Part shown: piece by piece, positions 47,599-55,921 of the stretch
Position numbering within the stretch: position 1 is the stretch's first letter
Layout: every line of letters begins with the position of its first letter
Assembly: GCA_900315245.1 (NCBI GenBank)
Contig: OMYJ01000002.1
Span: 1 to 57,863 of the forward strand
Source of the DNA: an uncultured Bacteroidales bacterium
Lineage (GTDB): Bacteria; Bacteroidota; Bacteroidia; Bacteroidales; WCHB1-69
Reading direction: 5' to 3'
DNA length: 57,863 bases
Translations under genes and position numbers: made by a program
The notes under the pieces: model-generated
Told to the model about the DNA's origin: nothing
What the model saw: the letters and a program-made list of their open reading frames with translations, nothing else
The model's database searches: none

Positions 47599-47604
47599 TC
47601 ATTG
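47447..47604. repeat. Tandem array of 20 TCATCGnn octamers
   Basis: The 8-bp unit TCATCGYY (mostly TCATCGTT alternating with TCATCGCC) repeats in phase from 47447 to 47604. It enters the ftsW 3' end: the TCA of the last unit is the complement of the ftsW stop codon. Shorter relatives lie at about 49386-49444 and 56725-56785. Confidence 0.9.
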
Positions 47605-48756
47605 TCGCAGCATCTCAAACGGATCCTCCTTCTGATTTTCCAGATAGGAGACCCTCCCGATGTTGAGGAGCATGCCCATGGCGCAGCCGGAGACGAACAA
47701 GGAGGCGCCGCCGCTGCTGATGAACGGCAATGTCTGTCCGGTGGTGGGCAACAGCTCGCAGTTCACCCCGATGTGGACCAATGCCTGGCACGTGAACCAA
47801 AAACCTATTCCGAAGGCTAAAAGCCTCCCGAAAGTGCCTGTCGCCTCTTTGGCGATTTTCCGCGCTCGATAAAAGATAATGAGATAAGACAAGAGCACCA
47901 ACACGCCGACCACGATGCCGGTCTCCTCAAACAGAGACGCAAACGCATAGTCCGTCTCTTTCTCCGGCAGACGGTTTTTGATGACTCCTTTTCCTGGTCC
48001 CGCGGGATTGAAGCCGGAACGGGCAATAGCTGACCTGGCCAGAATCATCTGGTCACCGTAACCGTCGCTGTTGTCCTTGGTGATGTAATATTCCCAACGG
48101 TTGATGAACGTTGCCATACGTCCGATTTTCGCTTTCCTGTCATCACTCATATTGGCCACCACAATGACGGCCACGAGGAGAATAGCAGCCACGATCCCTA
48201 TCATCCCGGCAATGTCCTTGGTTTTGAAACCGCCGACAAAAAAGATAACAATGCCCGTGATGAAGAGGATGATGGCGGTGGACATGTTCATAGTGGCGAT
48301 ACCGGCACAGAAACCACCCAACAACAAAAACAAATACCGCACATTGGAAGAACTCAGTTCCCCGTGTTTGTGGTACTGACGTGCAATATAATTGGAAATG
48401 TAGAAAATAATCAGGAAACCGATGAAGTAAAACGTCTGCACGTCGCGACCGAAAATGGTGACACCACGCACCGCCTGCGACAACATGGTGAGTATCAGCA
48501 GGGCGGCGGCCAGGAAGAGAAAGACAGGGGCGAACACTCCCAGTTTGCGATAATCTATTTTATAAACGATGAACATGCCAATGTAACCGAACAGCAGGTG
48601 TTTCAGATGCTGCAAAACGATATTGCCGCGCATACTATAGACCATGACGACAGAAATGGCCGTCAGGAAAATCACCACAATAGGGATGATATTGTCCGTC
48701 TTCAGCTTGATTTTTCGCAAAATGCTCGCCCGCGGGGTGTCAGCGTTGGTCTCCAT
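47599..48756 (-). CDS. ftsW: FtsW/RodA-type SEDS glycosyltransferase
   Basis: A polytopic SEDS protein of 385 residues that polymerises lipid II at the septum together with a class B PBP (FtsI). About ten hydrophobic helices are visible. Characteristic stretches are QTFYFIGFLIIFYISNYIARQ, GGFCAGIATMNMSTAIILFITGIVIFFVGG, PEKETDYAFASLFEETGIVVGVLVL with the conserved acidic loop, and GQTLPFISSGGASLFVSGCAMGMLLNIGR near the C-terminus. Its place after mraY and the murD remnant, with ftsI upstream in the same cluster, favours FtsW over RodA. It is the last gene of the cluster; the usual followers (murG, murC, ftsQ, ftsA, ftsZ) are absent. Confidence 0.93.
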   Translation of the reverse strand: METNADTPRASILRKIKLKTDNIIPIVVIFLTAISVVMVYSMRGNIVLQHLKHLLFGYIGMFIVYKIDYRKLGVFAPVFLFLAAALLILTMLSQAVRGVTIFGRDVQTFYFIGFLIIFYISNYIARQYHKHGELSSSNVRYLFLLLGGFCAGIATMNMSTAIILFITGIVIFFVGGFKTKDIAGMIGIVAAILLVAVIVVANMSDDRKAKIGRMATFINRWEYYITKDNSDGYGDQMILARSAIARSGFNPAGPGKGVIKNRLPEKETDYAFASLFEETGIVVGVLVLLSYLIIFYRARKIAKEATGTFGRLLAFGIGFWFTCQALVHIGVNCELLPTTGQTLPFISSGGASLFVSGCAMGMLLNIGRVSYLENQKEDPFEMLRQ

Positions 48757-48768
48757 GACAATGACGGA

Positions 48769-49326
48769 TTATAGTTGTGCGACAGCCGCTTTGAATTTTT
48801 CTCCACGTTCACGGTACGTGAGCTGGCTGTTCCCATGAATACCAGGGGCATACAAAATCACATCACCTTTCTGACAGGAGTAGAAAGCATGGTTTACGGC
48901 GTCTTCCATGCTCATAGTCATCATCACGGGAACCCCCATCTCGGCCAGTCTTTGGTAAACATCAATGTTATAGACTCCTTGCAACACCACCTCCTTGACC
49001 TTCGTTTTCACCTCTGACAGGACATCCTCGGTAAGGGCATCCAAAGTGTCGATATTGGTGATCCAAACGGTGGGCTTGGTCATGGACTGCAGCGAATACC
49101 ATACCGCATTGGCGGTTGTGGAGCGCGCGTCATCCACGAAATCAACACCCGAAAAACTCTTGACGTGCTCGAGTTTGTGCGCGTTCCCTTCAAAATCGGC
49201 CAACGATTCGGCAATATTCCTCTGACGTAATTTAATGAGTTGCTCGGAAAGCGTACCCACACGCGGGTTCGCGGTTTCCCTGGCTTGTTCAAACAAGCGG
49301 AAGCTGTTGGTTTTTTTAGTCGGCAT
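48769..49326 (-). CDS. MurD remnant: degenerate C-terminal Mur ligase domain
   Basis: A 185-residue open frame in the normal murD position between mraY and ftsW. It matches only the C-terminal third of Bacteroidetes MurD. Seen are IAESLADFEGNAHKLEHV (38-55; compare the family's H-R-x-E), VWYSLQSMTKPTVWI (76-89) and a terminal YRERGEKFKAAV (171-182). The first two domains, including the ATP loop, are absent. The surviving active-site loops are altered: the DDSKATN-type loop reads DDARSTTAN (65-73), the GGxDKGxD-type loop reads NIDTLDAL, and the SPACASFD-type loop reads APGIHGNSQ (160-168). Ligase activity is therefore not expected. The frame is nevertheless intact and tightly spaced (12 bp before ftsW), so it may be a retained non-catalytic protein. 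Confidence 0.8.
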   Translation of the reverse strand: MPTKKTNSFRLFEQARETANPRVGTLSEQLIKLRQRNIAESLADFEGNAHKLEHVKSFSGVDFVDDARSTTANAVWYSLQSMTKPTVWITNIDTLDALTEDVLSEVKTKVKEVVLQGVYNIDVYQRLAEMGVPVMMTMSMEDAVNHAFYSCQKGDVILYAPGIHGNSQLTYRERGEKFKAAVAQL

Positions 49327-49385
49327 AATGGTTTTGATTTATTATTCTACTTTCTTTTATTTATCCAATTATCTTATTATCTAAT

Positions 49386-49444
49386 CATCGTCTCATCGTT
49401 TCATCGTCTTTCATCTTATCATCTCATCCTCTCATCATCTCATC
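49386..49444. repeat. Degenerate TCATCnn array downstream of mraY
   Basis: TCATCGTCTCATCGTTTCAT followed by looser TCATCTTATCATC words. The array includes the mraY stop codon (49443-49445). It is related to 47447-47604. Confidence 0.75.
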
Positions 49445-50705
49445 ATCTGACTTTTAACGTCACAATGGCCAACACAGCGAGAATCATGCTGACCACGATA
49501 AATCGCTGTACGATTTTCGATTCGTGGAGCCCTTTTTTCTGGAAGTGATGGTGCAACGGTGCCATCAAAAAGATCCGGCGACCCTCGCCGTAGCGTTTCT
49601 TGGTGTACTTGAAATAGGACACTTGCATAATCACCGATATGGACTGAGCCAAATAGACCCCGCACAATATCGGGATGAGAAGCTCTTTGCGGATGATGAT
49701 GCACGACACGGCCACAATGCCACCGAGGGTCAGGCTTCCCGTGTCGCCCATGAACACCTGGGCGGGATAGCAGTTCCACCAATAAAAACCAATACAAGCA
49801 CCTATCACCGCAGATATGAAGATCACCAATTCCCCAATATTTGGTATATACATGATATTCAAATAGTTGGCAAAAATAACATTACCTGAGACGTAGGCGA
49901 GTATGGCGATACCCACCGCAACGGAAGCGGTGGTTCCTGTCGCAAGCCCATCCAGACCATCCGTGAGGTTCGCCCCGTTGGACACGGCAGCGATAATGAA
50001 CACAATGATCGGGATGAAAAGCAAAAACGACCATTTCCCGCTTTTGTCACCCATCCAACGGGTCAGCGCAGAATAGTCCATCTCGTGGTTCTTCACAAAC
50101 GGGATGGTAGTCTTGGAGGAATGGTGTGGTTCATCGAACAACTTGGGAGTGTGGGCGTTCTCTTGGTTCTCCACCTGCAGCAGCTCGGTGGAACTCACCT
50201 TCGTCAAAGACTGCTTCTGCACTTTCTTCTCGCTGATGACGGCATCCGGATGGAAATACATGGTCGCGCCCACCAAAAGACCGAGGATAATCTGCCCGAT
50301 CAACTTCTTTCTCGGCGAGAGGCCTTCCTTGTTCTTTTTGAAAACCTTGATATAGTCATCCGAAAAGCCGAGCGCACCCAACCATATTGTCGTGAAAATC
50401 ATCAGTATGATATAGATGTTGCTAAGGTCGCATAACAGCAAGGCAGGAATAAGAATGGCCGCGATGATAATGAGACCACCCATGGTCGGTGTACCGGCCT
50501 TTTCGTTCTGACCAGCCAGACCAAGGTCACGAATGCTCTCCCCTATTTGTTTCTTCTTCAAATATTGGATGAAATATTTCCCGATGAAGACGGAAATGAT
50601 CAAAGCCAGTACGAATGCCATCGCGGAACGAAACGAGATGTATTGGAAAATACGGGTTCCGTGATAACCGCTTTTATGAAGCCAAGAAAACAGATAATAC
50701 AACAT
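49443..50705 (-). CDS. mraY: MraY, phospho-MurNAc-pentapeptide transferase
   Basis: Forms lipid I by moving phospho-MurNAc-pentapeptide from UDP to undecaprenyl phosphate at the inner membrane. The 420-residue polytopic protein shows the family motifs [13 protein letters not shown] near the N-terminus, [27 protein letters not shown] (catalytic aspartates), [15 protein letters not shown] and [12 protein letters not shown]. An extra loop of about 70 residues after [10 protein letters not shown] is usual for Bacteroidetes MraY. It follows murE by 11 bp. A TCATC-rich repeat begins at its stop codon. Confidence 0.97.
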   Translation of the reverse strand: MLYYLFSWLHKSGYHGTRIFQYISFRSAMAFVLALIISVFIGKYFIQYLKKKQIGESIRDLGLAGQNEKAGTPTMGGLIIIAAILIPALLLCDLSNIYIILMIFTTIWLGALGFSDDYIKVFKKNKEGLSPRKKLIGQIILGLLVGATMYFHPDAVISEKKVQKQSLTKVSSTELLQVENQENAHTPKLFDEPHHSSKTTIPFVKNHEMDYSALTRWMGDKSGKWSFLLFIPIIVFIIAAVSNGANLTDGLDGLATGTTASVAVGIAILAYVSGNVIFANYLNIMYIPNIGELVIFISAVIGACIGFYWWNCYPAQVFMGDTGSLTLGGIVAVSCIIIRKELLIPILCGVYLAQSISVIMQVSYFKYTKKRYGEGRRIFLMAPLHHHFQKKGLHESKIVQRFIVVSMILAVLAIVTLKVR

Positions 50706-50716
50706 AATCTACTGAC

Positions 50717-52189
50717 TTATTTGATGTTAAAAAAATTCTTTATCTCTTCCGTATCGTCAAAATGATGTTTGACGTGATTGATTTCCTGATAGTTCTCGTG
50801 TCCCTTCCCCGCCACAAGCAACACCCCATTGGCTTGCAACATCATGCACGCCGTCTTGATGGCCTCATGACGGTTTTCAATAACCAGCACATGTTTCGAT
50901 TTGCTTGAGGGAACGCCTTTCTGCATATCATCCAAGATGGCCAAAGGATCTTCGGTGCGGGGATTGTCCGAGGTCAACAGCACCTTGGAACTGTACTTGC
51001 AAGCTATCTCCGCCATCTCGGGTCGTTTCAGCGCGTCACGGTCCCCGCCGCAACCCACCACGGTAATCACCTCCGCTTCCTTGCCCACGATATCGCGGAT
51101 AGTCTTGAGCACGTTTTCCAGCGCGTCTGGGGTGTGGGCATAATCCACTATGGCGGTGCCTCCATTCCCGACATGCAGCATCTGGAACCGTCCTGCCGCA
51201 CTCTCCAATGCACTCATCTGAGCGAGAGCTTCGTATTCGTCCATGCCTAACAACACAGCCGTTCCATAAATGGCCAACAGATTGTAAGCGTTGAACTTAC
51301 CGCACAACTTGAAATAGACTTCGCGGTTGTTGATACGCATGTGCAGCCCCGTGAAGGCATTCTCCATGATGACACCCTTGAAATTGGCAGCGGTGCGCAA
51401 ACTGTAGGTATGAATGGCCGCTTTCGTGTTCTGAACCATCACACGGCCGTTTTTGTCGTCCACATTGGTGAGTGCAAAAGCGGTTTTGGGCAGTTTGTCG
51501 AAAAAGGATTTCTTCGCCGCAATATAGTTGGCAAAGGTCTTGTGGAAGTCCAAATGGTCATGGGTGATATTGCTGAAGATCGCACCGGCAAAACGCAACC
51601 CCGACACGCGGTGCTGGCAGAGCGCATGCGAACTCACCTCCATGAAACAGTATTCGCAGTGGCGTTCAACCATCTGTGCCAGCAGGCGGTTGAGCTCCAC
51701 GGCATCGGGAGTGGTATGCGTGGACGGGATCTCATCATTGCCGATCTTGTTGACAATGGTGGAGAGAAGGCCTGTTTGGTGACCTGCGGACATGAACAGC
51801 CGATGCAGAAGCGTCACTGTGGTGGTCTTGCCGTTGGTGCCGGTAATTCCCACCAGCTTCAGCTTGCGGCTCGGATGGTCATAGAAAGCATCGGCCAGCT
51901 GTCCTAACGCCACAGAACTGTCCGTCACCTTGATGTAGCAGACGTCCTCGTGTATCGTTTCGGGCAAGGTCTCGCAAACCACCACCCTGCAACCTTGAGC
52001 AATCGCCGCCGCAATGTACTTATGGCCATCGGTTTGCGTACCACGCTGTGCCACATACAGTTGCGATGAGCCTTTCGGCTGCGCGACCACACACCGCGAG
52101 TCGAACAGGATTTCCGTGACATCAATCTCCGGACTTCCTGTCAATTCGCATCCACGCAACGCTTTCAACAGTATATCTAATGGTTTCAT
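50717..52189 (-). CDS. murE: MurE, UDP-MurNAc-tripeptide synthetase
   Basis: Adds the third amino acid of the peptidoglycan stem (in Bacteroidales usually meso-diaminopimelate) to UDP-MurNAc-L-Ala-D-Glu. The 490 residues show the ATP loop ITGTNGKTTTVTLLHRL, STHTTPDAVELNRLLAQM, FMEVSSHALCQHRVSGL, NITHDHLDFHKTFANY and YAHTPDALENVLKTI. The DNPRTEDP motif (LTSDNPRTEDPLAIL) marks meso-DAP-type MurE enzymes, with Arg in the substrate-selecting position. It lies between ftsI and mraY, separated from ftsI by a 160-bp gap filled with repeats. Confidence 0.96.
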   Translation of the reverse strand: MKPLDILLKALRGCELTGSPEIDVTEILFDSRCVVAQPKGSSQLYVAQRGTQTDGHKYIAAAIAQGCRVVVCETLPETIHEDVCYIKVTDSSVALGQLADAFYDHPSRKLKLVGITGTNGKTTTVTLLHRLFMSAGHQTGLLSTIVNKIGNDEIPSTHTTPDAVELNRLLAQMVERHCEYCFMEVSSHALCQHRVSGLRFAGAIFSNITHDHLDFHKTFANYIAAKKSFFDKLPKTAFALTNVDDKNGRVMVQNTKAAIHTYSLRTAANFKGVIMENAFTGLHMRINNREVYFKLCGKFNAYNLLAIYGTAVLLGMDEYEALAQMSALESAAGRFQMLHVGNGGTAIVDYAHTPDALENVLKTIRDIVGKEAEVITVVGCGGDRDALKRPEMAEIACKYSSKVLLTSDNPRTEDPLAILDDMQKGVPSSKSKHVLVIENRHEAIKTACMMLQANGVLLVAGKGHENYQEINHVKHHFDDTEEIKNFFNIK

Positions 52190-52199
52190 TGTCTCTTTT

Positions 52200-52296
52200 A
52201 ATGGTTATTGGTTATAGGTTATTGGTTATTGAAGCGGGGTTATAGGTTAAGAGGTTATAGAGGTTAGGAGGTTAGAAGGTTATGGTTTATTCCTTG
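52200..52296 (+). repeat. Word repeat between ftsI and murE
   Basis: AATGGTTATTGGTTATAGG, then TTATTGGTTATTGAAG, CGGGGTTATAGG and several AGGTTA words. It is close to the 47296 copy. Confidence 0.85.
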
Positions 52297-52297
52297 A

Positions 52298-52343
52298 CAT
52301 CCCGGCAGGGATGAAAGCTCGGCAGAGGCGTATCGCATACGCC
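52298..52343. repeat. REP-like pair of hairpins between ftsI and murE
   Basis: CATCCC-GGCA-GGGATG (52298-52313) is followed by GGCGTAT-CGC-ATACGCC (52327-52343), two perfect short hairpins 13 bp apart. The arrangement resembles the paired palindromes of REP elements. It lies 7 bp beyond the ftsI stop codon. Confidence 0.7.
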
Positions 52344-52349
52344 CGACAT

Positions 52350-54611
52350 TCACGGGTCCAGGTACAATTTCACCGTATGCGTTTTGTCATCGTAAACCTG
52401 TGTTTTGACGCGTCCTTTACCGATGATTCGTGGGTTATAACCGGCGCGAATCATCTCGGTGACGGCATCGGAAGCCATCATGCCACGCACGTCCGGCATT
52501 TTCTGATAGGTTTTCGCCTGCAAAGCTGTCACGGTCACATGTCTGTTCGTGTCGGCGGCATCCACTCTCAGATAAGGGACATTGGTCTCATAGGTGACCG
52601 TATCGTATCCCAGACCTTTCAGCAAGCTGTTGAAATACTTTTTGCGGACAGGTGCGGTGCGTTCCAGCGGAGTGAACGGGAAATCGCTCGCCTTGCGGGT
52701 GGCACTGTAATTCGAGCTGTTCATGATACTGCGGGCAATACGGGCGAAAGCGTCCGCCGCCACCGTACTATGCTGCGGCACGCCATAGATATAGACGATA
52801 ACAGTATATTGCGGCTTGTCCATCGGGAAATAACCGCAAAAAGACACGGCATTGATGTCTTTTCTATAATTGCCAATACTCTCGTCCCAAATGTCACGTG
52901 TACCCGTCTTGCCGGCGAACATGCAATTCTCGTCACGGAACCGGTAGGCCGTGCCATGCTCGCCCCACACCACCTGCTCCAAATATTTCCGGGCTTTCAT
53001 TATCGTGGTGTCGGAGGCAATCTTCTCGATAAGAACTTGCGGCTCAAATCGTTGTATGGTATCATACGTGTCCGTGACATAGCGCACGAACAGCGGTGCC
53101 ATCATCTTACCGCCATTAGCGACAGCATTGTAATACACCAAAGTGCGGATAATCGGGATGTTGAAACCGGCCCCGAAACAGGTGGCGTAATAGGTGTTGA
53201 AGTCGTTGGTGCCGTCTTTGATTCTGGCAGGCATGATGTCCCCGAGCTGGCTATGGATGGTGTCCAAAAGTCCGAACTTCTTCAACTGCTCAAGATATTT
53301 CGGGAATCCTCTTCTACCATACGTTGTGAAAATCATTTCGGCGATACCGACGTTGGAAGAGCGCTTGAAAACCTCGATAGGAGGAACTTCAACAGGGTTA
53401 TACTTGTGATCGCACTTGTAATACCGCTTGATTTGTCCCGATTTTGTGGGAAATTCAAAAGTATGATTATAAATGGGATACACTTTGCTGGTATCATCAT
53501 CGTTTTTCTCCAGATATGCCAGCAGTGAAGCCAGTTTGAAAGTGGAGCCGGGTTCCACCTTGGCATCAAGGGCATATTCCATACTTTCCGTGTAGTAGGA
53601 AGCATCTGCGGCGGCGCGGCGCAGGTTGGAGATGGCCTTGATTTCGCCGGTCTTGGTTTCCATCACAATGGCACAGCCCCATTCGGCATTCAGTTCCGAA
53701 AGTTTCCGTGAAAGTTCGTTATGCACCGCGTGTTGAATCTCCAACTTGATGGTTGTGTGGATATTATGTCCGTCTTCCGGATCCATGCGCTCCTGCAACG
53801 GCACTTTGGCGTGGTTGAGTTCGAGGTATTTCTTACTGCCATCCACACCAGCCAGTATGTCGTTCATCGTATGCTCCAGTCCGAACTGCCTGTCCGGCAT
53901 CTCCACGCCCAAAGTCCGTTTCGCCATCTCCCCGTAAGGGTTTATGCGCACGCTGGCGGGCACATAGTTGAAATGGGTGTTGAGTATCCGCCTCCGAATG
54001 GAGTCGCCATCCTCGTTGATGACCGTTTTATACAAATACGGACGGTTCTTGATGAATGCCGTGTCCACGCCCATCACCCATATCTTCTCGTCCCATTCCT
54101 TCACGGGGAAAAGCGTGGCATATTTCTTCTTTTGGATATTTTTCGTGAAGAAGTTATAGTAATATTCCGCATTATATCTCGGGAAACGGTCTTTGAACTG
54201 GTAGTAGAAATCGTCGGACAGCTTGCGGAAAATCTCATCGTAAGCATTCGGATTTTTCTGCAAGGTGTCGGCATACTCGCGTGCGAAGCCCTTGCCGTCG
54301 AACGCCACCTCGAAAACGGTGAAGTTGGCCACCAGCACACGACCGTGGTCGTCGTAAATCTCTCCACGGACCGGCCGTAGCATATTCTCACGCACAAAGC
54401 AATAGGTGTCATCTGTGACCTTGTCCTCCCATCCGGGGACGGTCGTGTCCACACACTTGTCGGAAGTCCCGGAGGCGATGGCGCGCTCCACGATGGAAAG
54501 GTACAATATCTTGATCAGGCAGGCAACGCCCACCAGCACCATAAGCAGATACACTATGGTCATCCGCCCCAAAGTGGAGGATGATGCCTCCTGTTTCTCA
54601 CTTGTTCTCAT
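52350..54611 (-). CDS. ftsI: FtsI/PBP2-type transpeptidase with PASTA domain
   Basis: The division-specific class B penicillin-binding protein that crosslinks septal peptidoglycan with FtsW. The 753 residues comprise a short cytoplasmic tail, TM (about 16-40, MTIVYLLMVLVGVACLIKILYL), a pedestal domain (LRPVRGEIYDDHGRVLVAN) and a transpeptidase domain. Active-site motifs are S356-T-F-K, S418-S-N and K568-T-G. A C-terminal PASTA domain follows (about 685-745, MPDVRGMMASDAVTEMIRAGYNPRI). It overlaps ftsL by 14 bp, indicating translational coupling. Confidence 0.95.
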   Translation of the reverse strand: MRTSEKQEASSSTLGRMTIVYLLMVLVGVACLIKILYLSIVERAIASGTSDKCVDTTVPGWEDKVTDDTYCFVRENMLRPVRGEIYDDHGRVLVANFTVFEVAFDGKGFAREYADTLQKNPNAYDEIFRKLSDDFYYQFKDRFPRYNAEYYYNFFTKNIQKKKYATLFPVKEWDEKIWVMGVDTAFIKNRPYLYKTVINEDGDSIRRRILNTHFNYVPASVRINPYGEMAKRTLGVEMPDRQFGLEHTMNDILAGVDGSKKYLELNHAKVPLQERMDPEDGHNIHTTIKLEIQHAVHNELSRKLSELNAEWGCAIVMETKTGEIKAISNLRRAAADASYYTESMEYALDAKVEPGSTFKLASLLAYLEKNDDDTSKVYPIYNHTFEFPTKSGQIKRYYKCDHKYNPVEVPPIEVFKRSSNVGIAEMIFTTYGRRGFPKYLEQLKKFGLLDTIHSQLGDIMPARIKDGTNDFNTYYATCFGAGFNIPIIRTLVYYNAVANGGKMMAPLFVRYVTDTYDTIQRFEPQVLIEKIASDTTIMKARKYLEQVVWGEHGTAYRFRDENCMFAGKTGTRDIWDESIGNYRKDINAVSFCGYFPMDKPQYTVIVYIYGVPQHSTVAADAFARIARSIMNSSNYSATRKASDFPFTPLERTAPVRKKYFNSLLKGLGYDTVTYETNVPYLRVDAADTNRHVTVTALQAKTYQKMPDVRGMMASDAVTEMIRAGYNPRIIGKGRVKTQVYDDKTHTVKLYLDP

Positions 54612-55014
54612 GTTTCCGCTCCTTTCTCTTAAACCAACGGCGTTTCTCCACCGGCTTCGGGGTCGCTTTCACCGTGAAACATTGTTTTTCGTCCGTGACA
54701 TACCCTTTCTCCTGCATCTTTTGGATGAGAATCTTGTTTTTCTCGTAGGGTATGAACTGGTTGTTCGCCTTCAGACGGCTGATTTCCGCCTTATAGGTGT
54801 TTTGCAGTTCAATGATTTTCTTCTCCTTGATATGGATGCGTTGCTCGCTGATCACCAGCACGGTCACCAGCACAAGCAAAAAGAAGACATACAGATACCA
54901 CGGGCGCATCTTCTTTTTCACCAATATCTCGCCACCGAAGATGTTGGAGAAGAATTCGCCGAACCGGCTCCTTTCCTGTTGCTGCGTAGGATTATGCTTT
55001 GACGTGGTCTCCAT
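54598..55014 (-). CDS. ftsL: FtsL-like divisome protein
   Basis: A small bitopic protein of 138 residues: a basic cytoplasmic N-terminus, one membrane helix (about 39-58, WYLYVFFLLVLVTVLVISEQ), a short periplasmic heptad region (KKIIELQNTYKAEISRLKANNQF) and a lysine/arginine-rich C-terminus. FtsL proteins diverge strongly in sequence but hold this place between rsmH and ftsI. The gene overlaps rsmH by 23 bp and ftsI by 14 bp. In Bacteroidetes this slot is usually annotated FtsL-like. The role in FtsW/FtsI activation is inferred from position. Confidence 0.82.
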   Translation of the reverse strand: METTSKHNPTQQQERSRFGEFFSNIFGGEILVKKKMRPWYLYVFFLLVLVTVLVISEQRIHIKEKKIIELQNTYKAEISRLKANNQFIPYEKNKILIQKMQEKGYVTDEKQCFTVKATPKPVEKRRWFKRKERKHENK

Positions 55015-55921
55015 GATTGATCGGGATTATTTTCTCGGCGACACGCAGCTTTGCGCTTCGGGCGCGAGGATTGGTGTTAATTTCTTCTTCATCAGGCTGT
55101 ATCGCCTTTCTTGTCAAAAGCTTGAACGGAGTCTGCGGATTGCCGTAGAAGTCCTTCTCCACCTCGCCGTCCAATTTTCCGGAACGCATGAAGTTCTTCA
55201 CCATGCGATCTTCCAAAGAATGGTAGGAAATGACAACCAGTCTTCCACCAACTTTCAGTGCATCAAGCGTCTGCATAAGGAAAGACTCCAAGACAGACAT
55301 TTCCTGATTGACTTCAATGCGGACCGCTTGGAAGATTTTGGACAGCGTTTTGTTCTCCTTGCCGCGCAACAGCGACGGTTTCAAGGCATCAACCAGCTGG
55401 TGGGTGGTGGTGATCGGATGATCTTCGCGTGCCTTGACGATGCGGTGAGCCAAAGCGCGGCCATCGGGAAGTTCGCCGTAACGGTAGAAAATATCGCTCA
55501 AGGCTTTTTCATCGTATTGGTTGACAACATCTTGCGCTGATTTCCCAGACTGGTTGTTCATCCGCATGTCCAAGATGCCGTCCTCACGGTAGGAGAATCC
55601 GCGCTCCGGTGTGTCGAACTGGTGGGAGGAGACCCCCAAGTCCGCCAAAATGCCATCCACGGGATATGCCTTATGGTACTGCAAAAAACGGGTGAGGTTC
55701 TTGAAATTCGATGCCACGAACGTGAAACGCTCATCGTCAACAAGTTGCGATTGTGCATCGGCATCCTGGTCAAAGGCAATGAGCCGACCGCCGTCCAATT
55801 CATCGAGAATGGCGCGGGAATGGCCGCCGCCACCGTAGGTGACATCCACATAAATCCCATCAGGATTCGTAACCAAATAATTTACAGAAAGTTGAAGGAG
55901 AACAGGGTTATGATATTCCAT
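54992..55921 (-). CDS. rsmH: RsmH, 16S rRNA (cytosine-1402-N4)-methyltransferase
   Basis: Methylates N4 of C1402 in 16S rRNA using SAM. The 309 residues carry the family start YHNPVLLQLSVNYL, the SAM-binding loop IYVDVTYGGGGHSRAILD, LADLGVSSHQFDTPERGFSYR, LDMRMN, the RIVKAREDHPITTT region and VISYHSLEDRMVKNFM. It overlaps mraZ by 14 bp and ftsL by 23 bp, the standard start of a dcw cluster. Confidence 0.97.
   Translation of the reverse strand: MEYHNPVLLQLSVNYLVTNPDGIYVDVTYGGGGHSRAILDELDGGRLIAFDQDADAQSQLVDDERFTFVASNFKNLTRFLQYHKAYPVDGILADLGVSSHQFDTPERGFSYREDGILDMRMNNQSGKSAQDVVNQYDEKALSDIFYRYGELPDGRALAHRIVKAREDHPITTTHQLVDALKPSLLRGKENKTLSKIFQAVRIEVNQEMSVLESFLMQTLDALKVGGRLVVISYHSLEDRMVKNFMRSGKLDGEVEKDFYGNPQTPFKLLTRKAIQPDEEEINTNPRARSAKLRVAEKIIPINHGDHVKA

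Noticed and set aside
47447..47604. TCATCGnn array considered as a CRISPR
   Set aside because: The unit is 8 bp with no unique spacers and no cas genes; it is a tandem minisatellite.
48769..49442. MurD stub considered as a sequencing frameshift
   Set aside because: The upstream gap to mraY is only 116 bp of AT-rich and repeat DNA and encodes no MurD N-terminal sequence in any frame.
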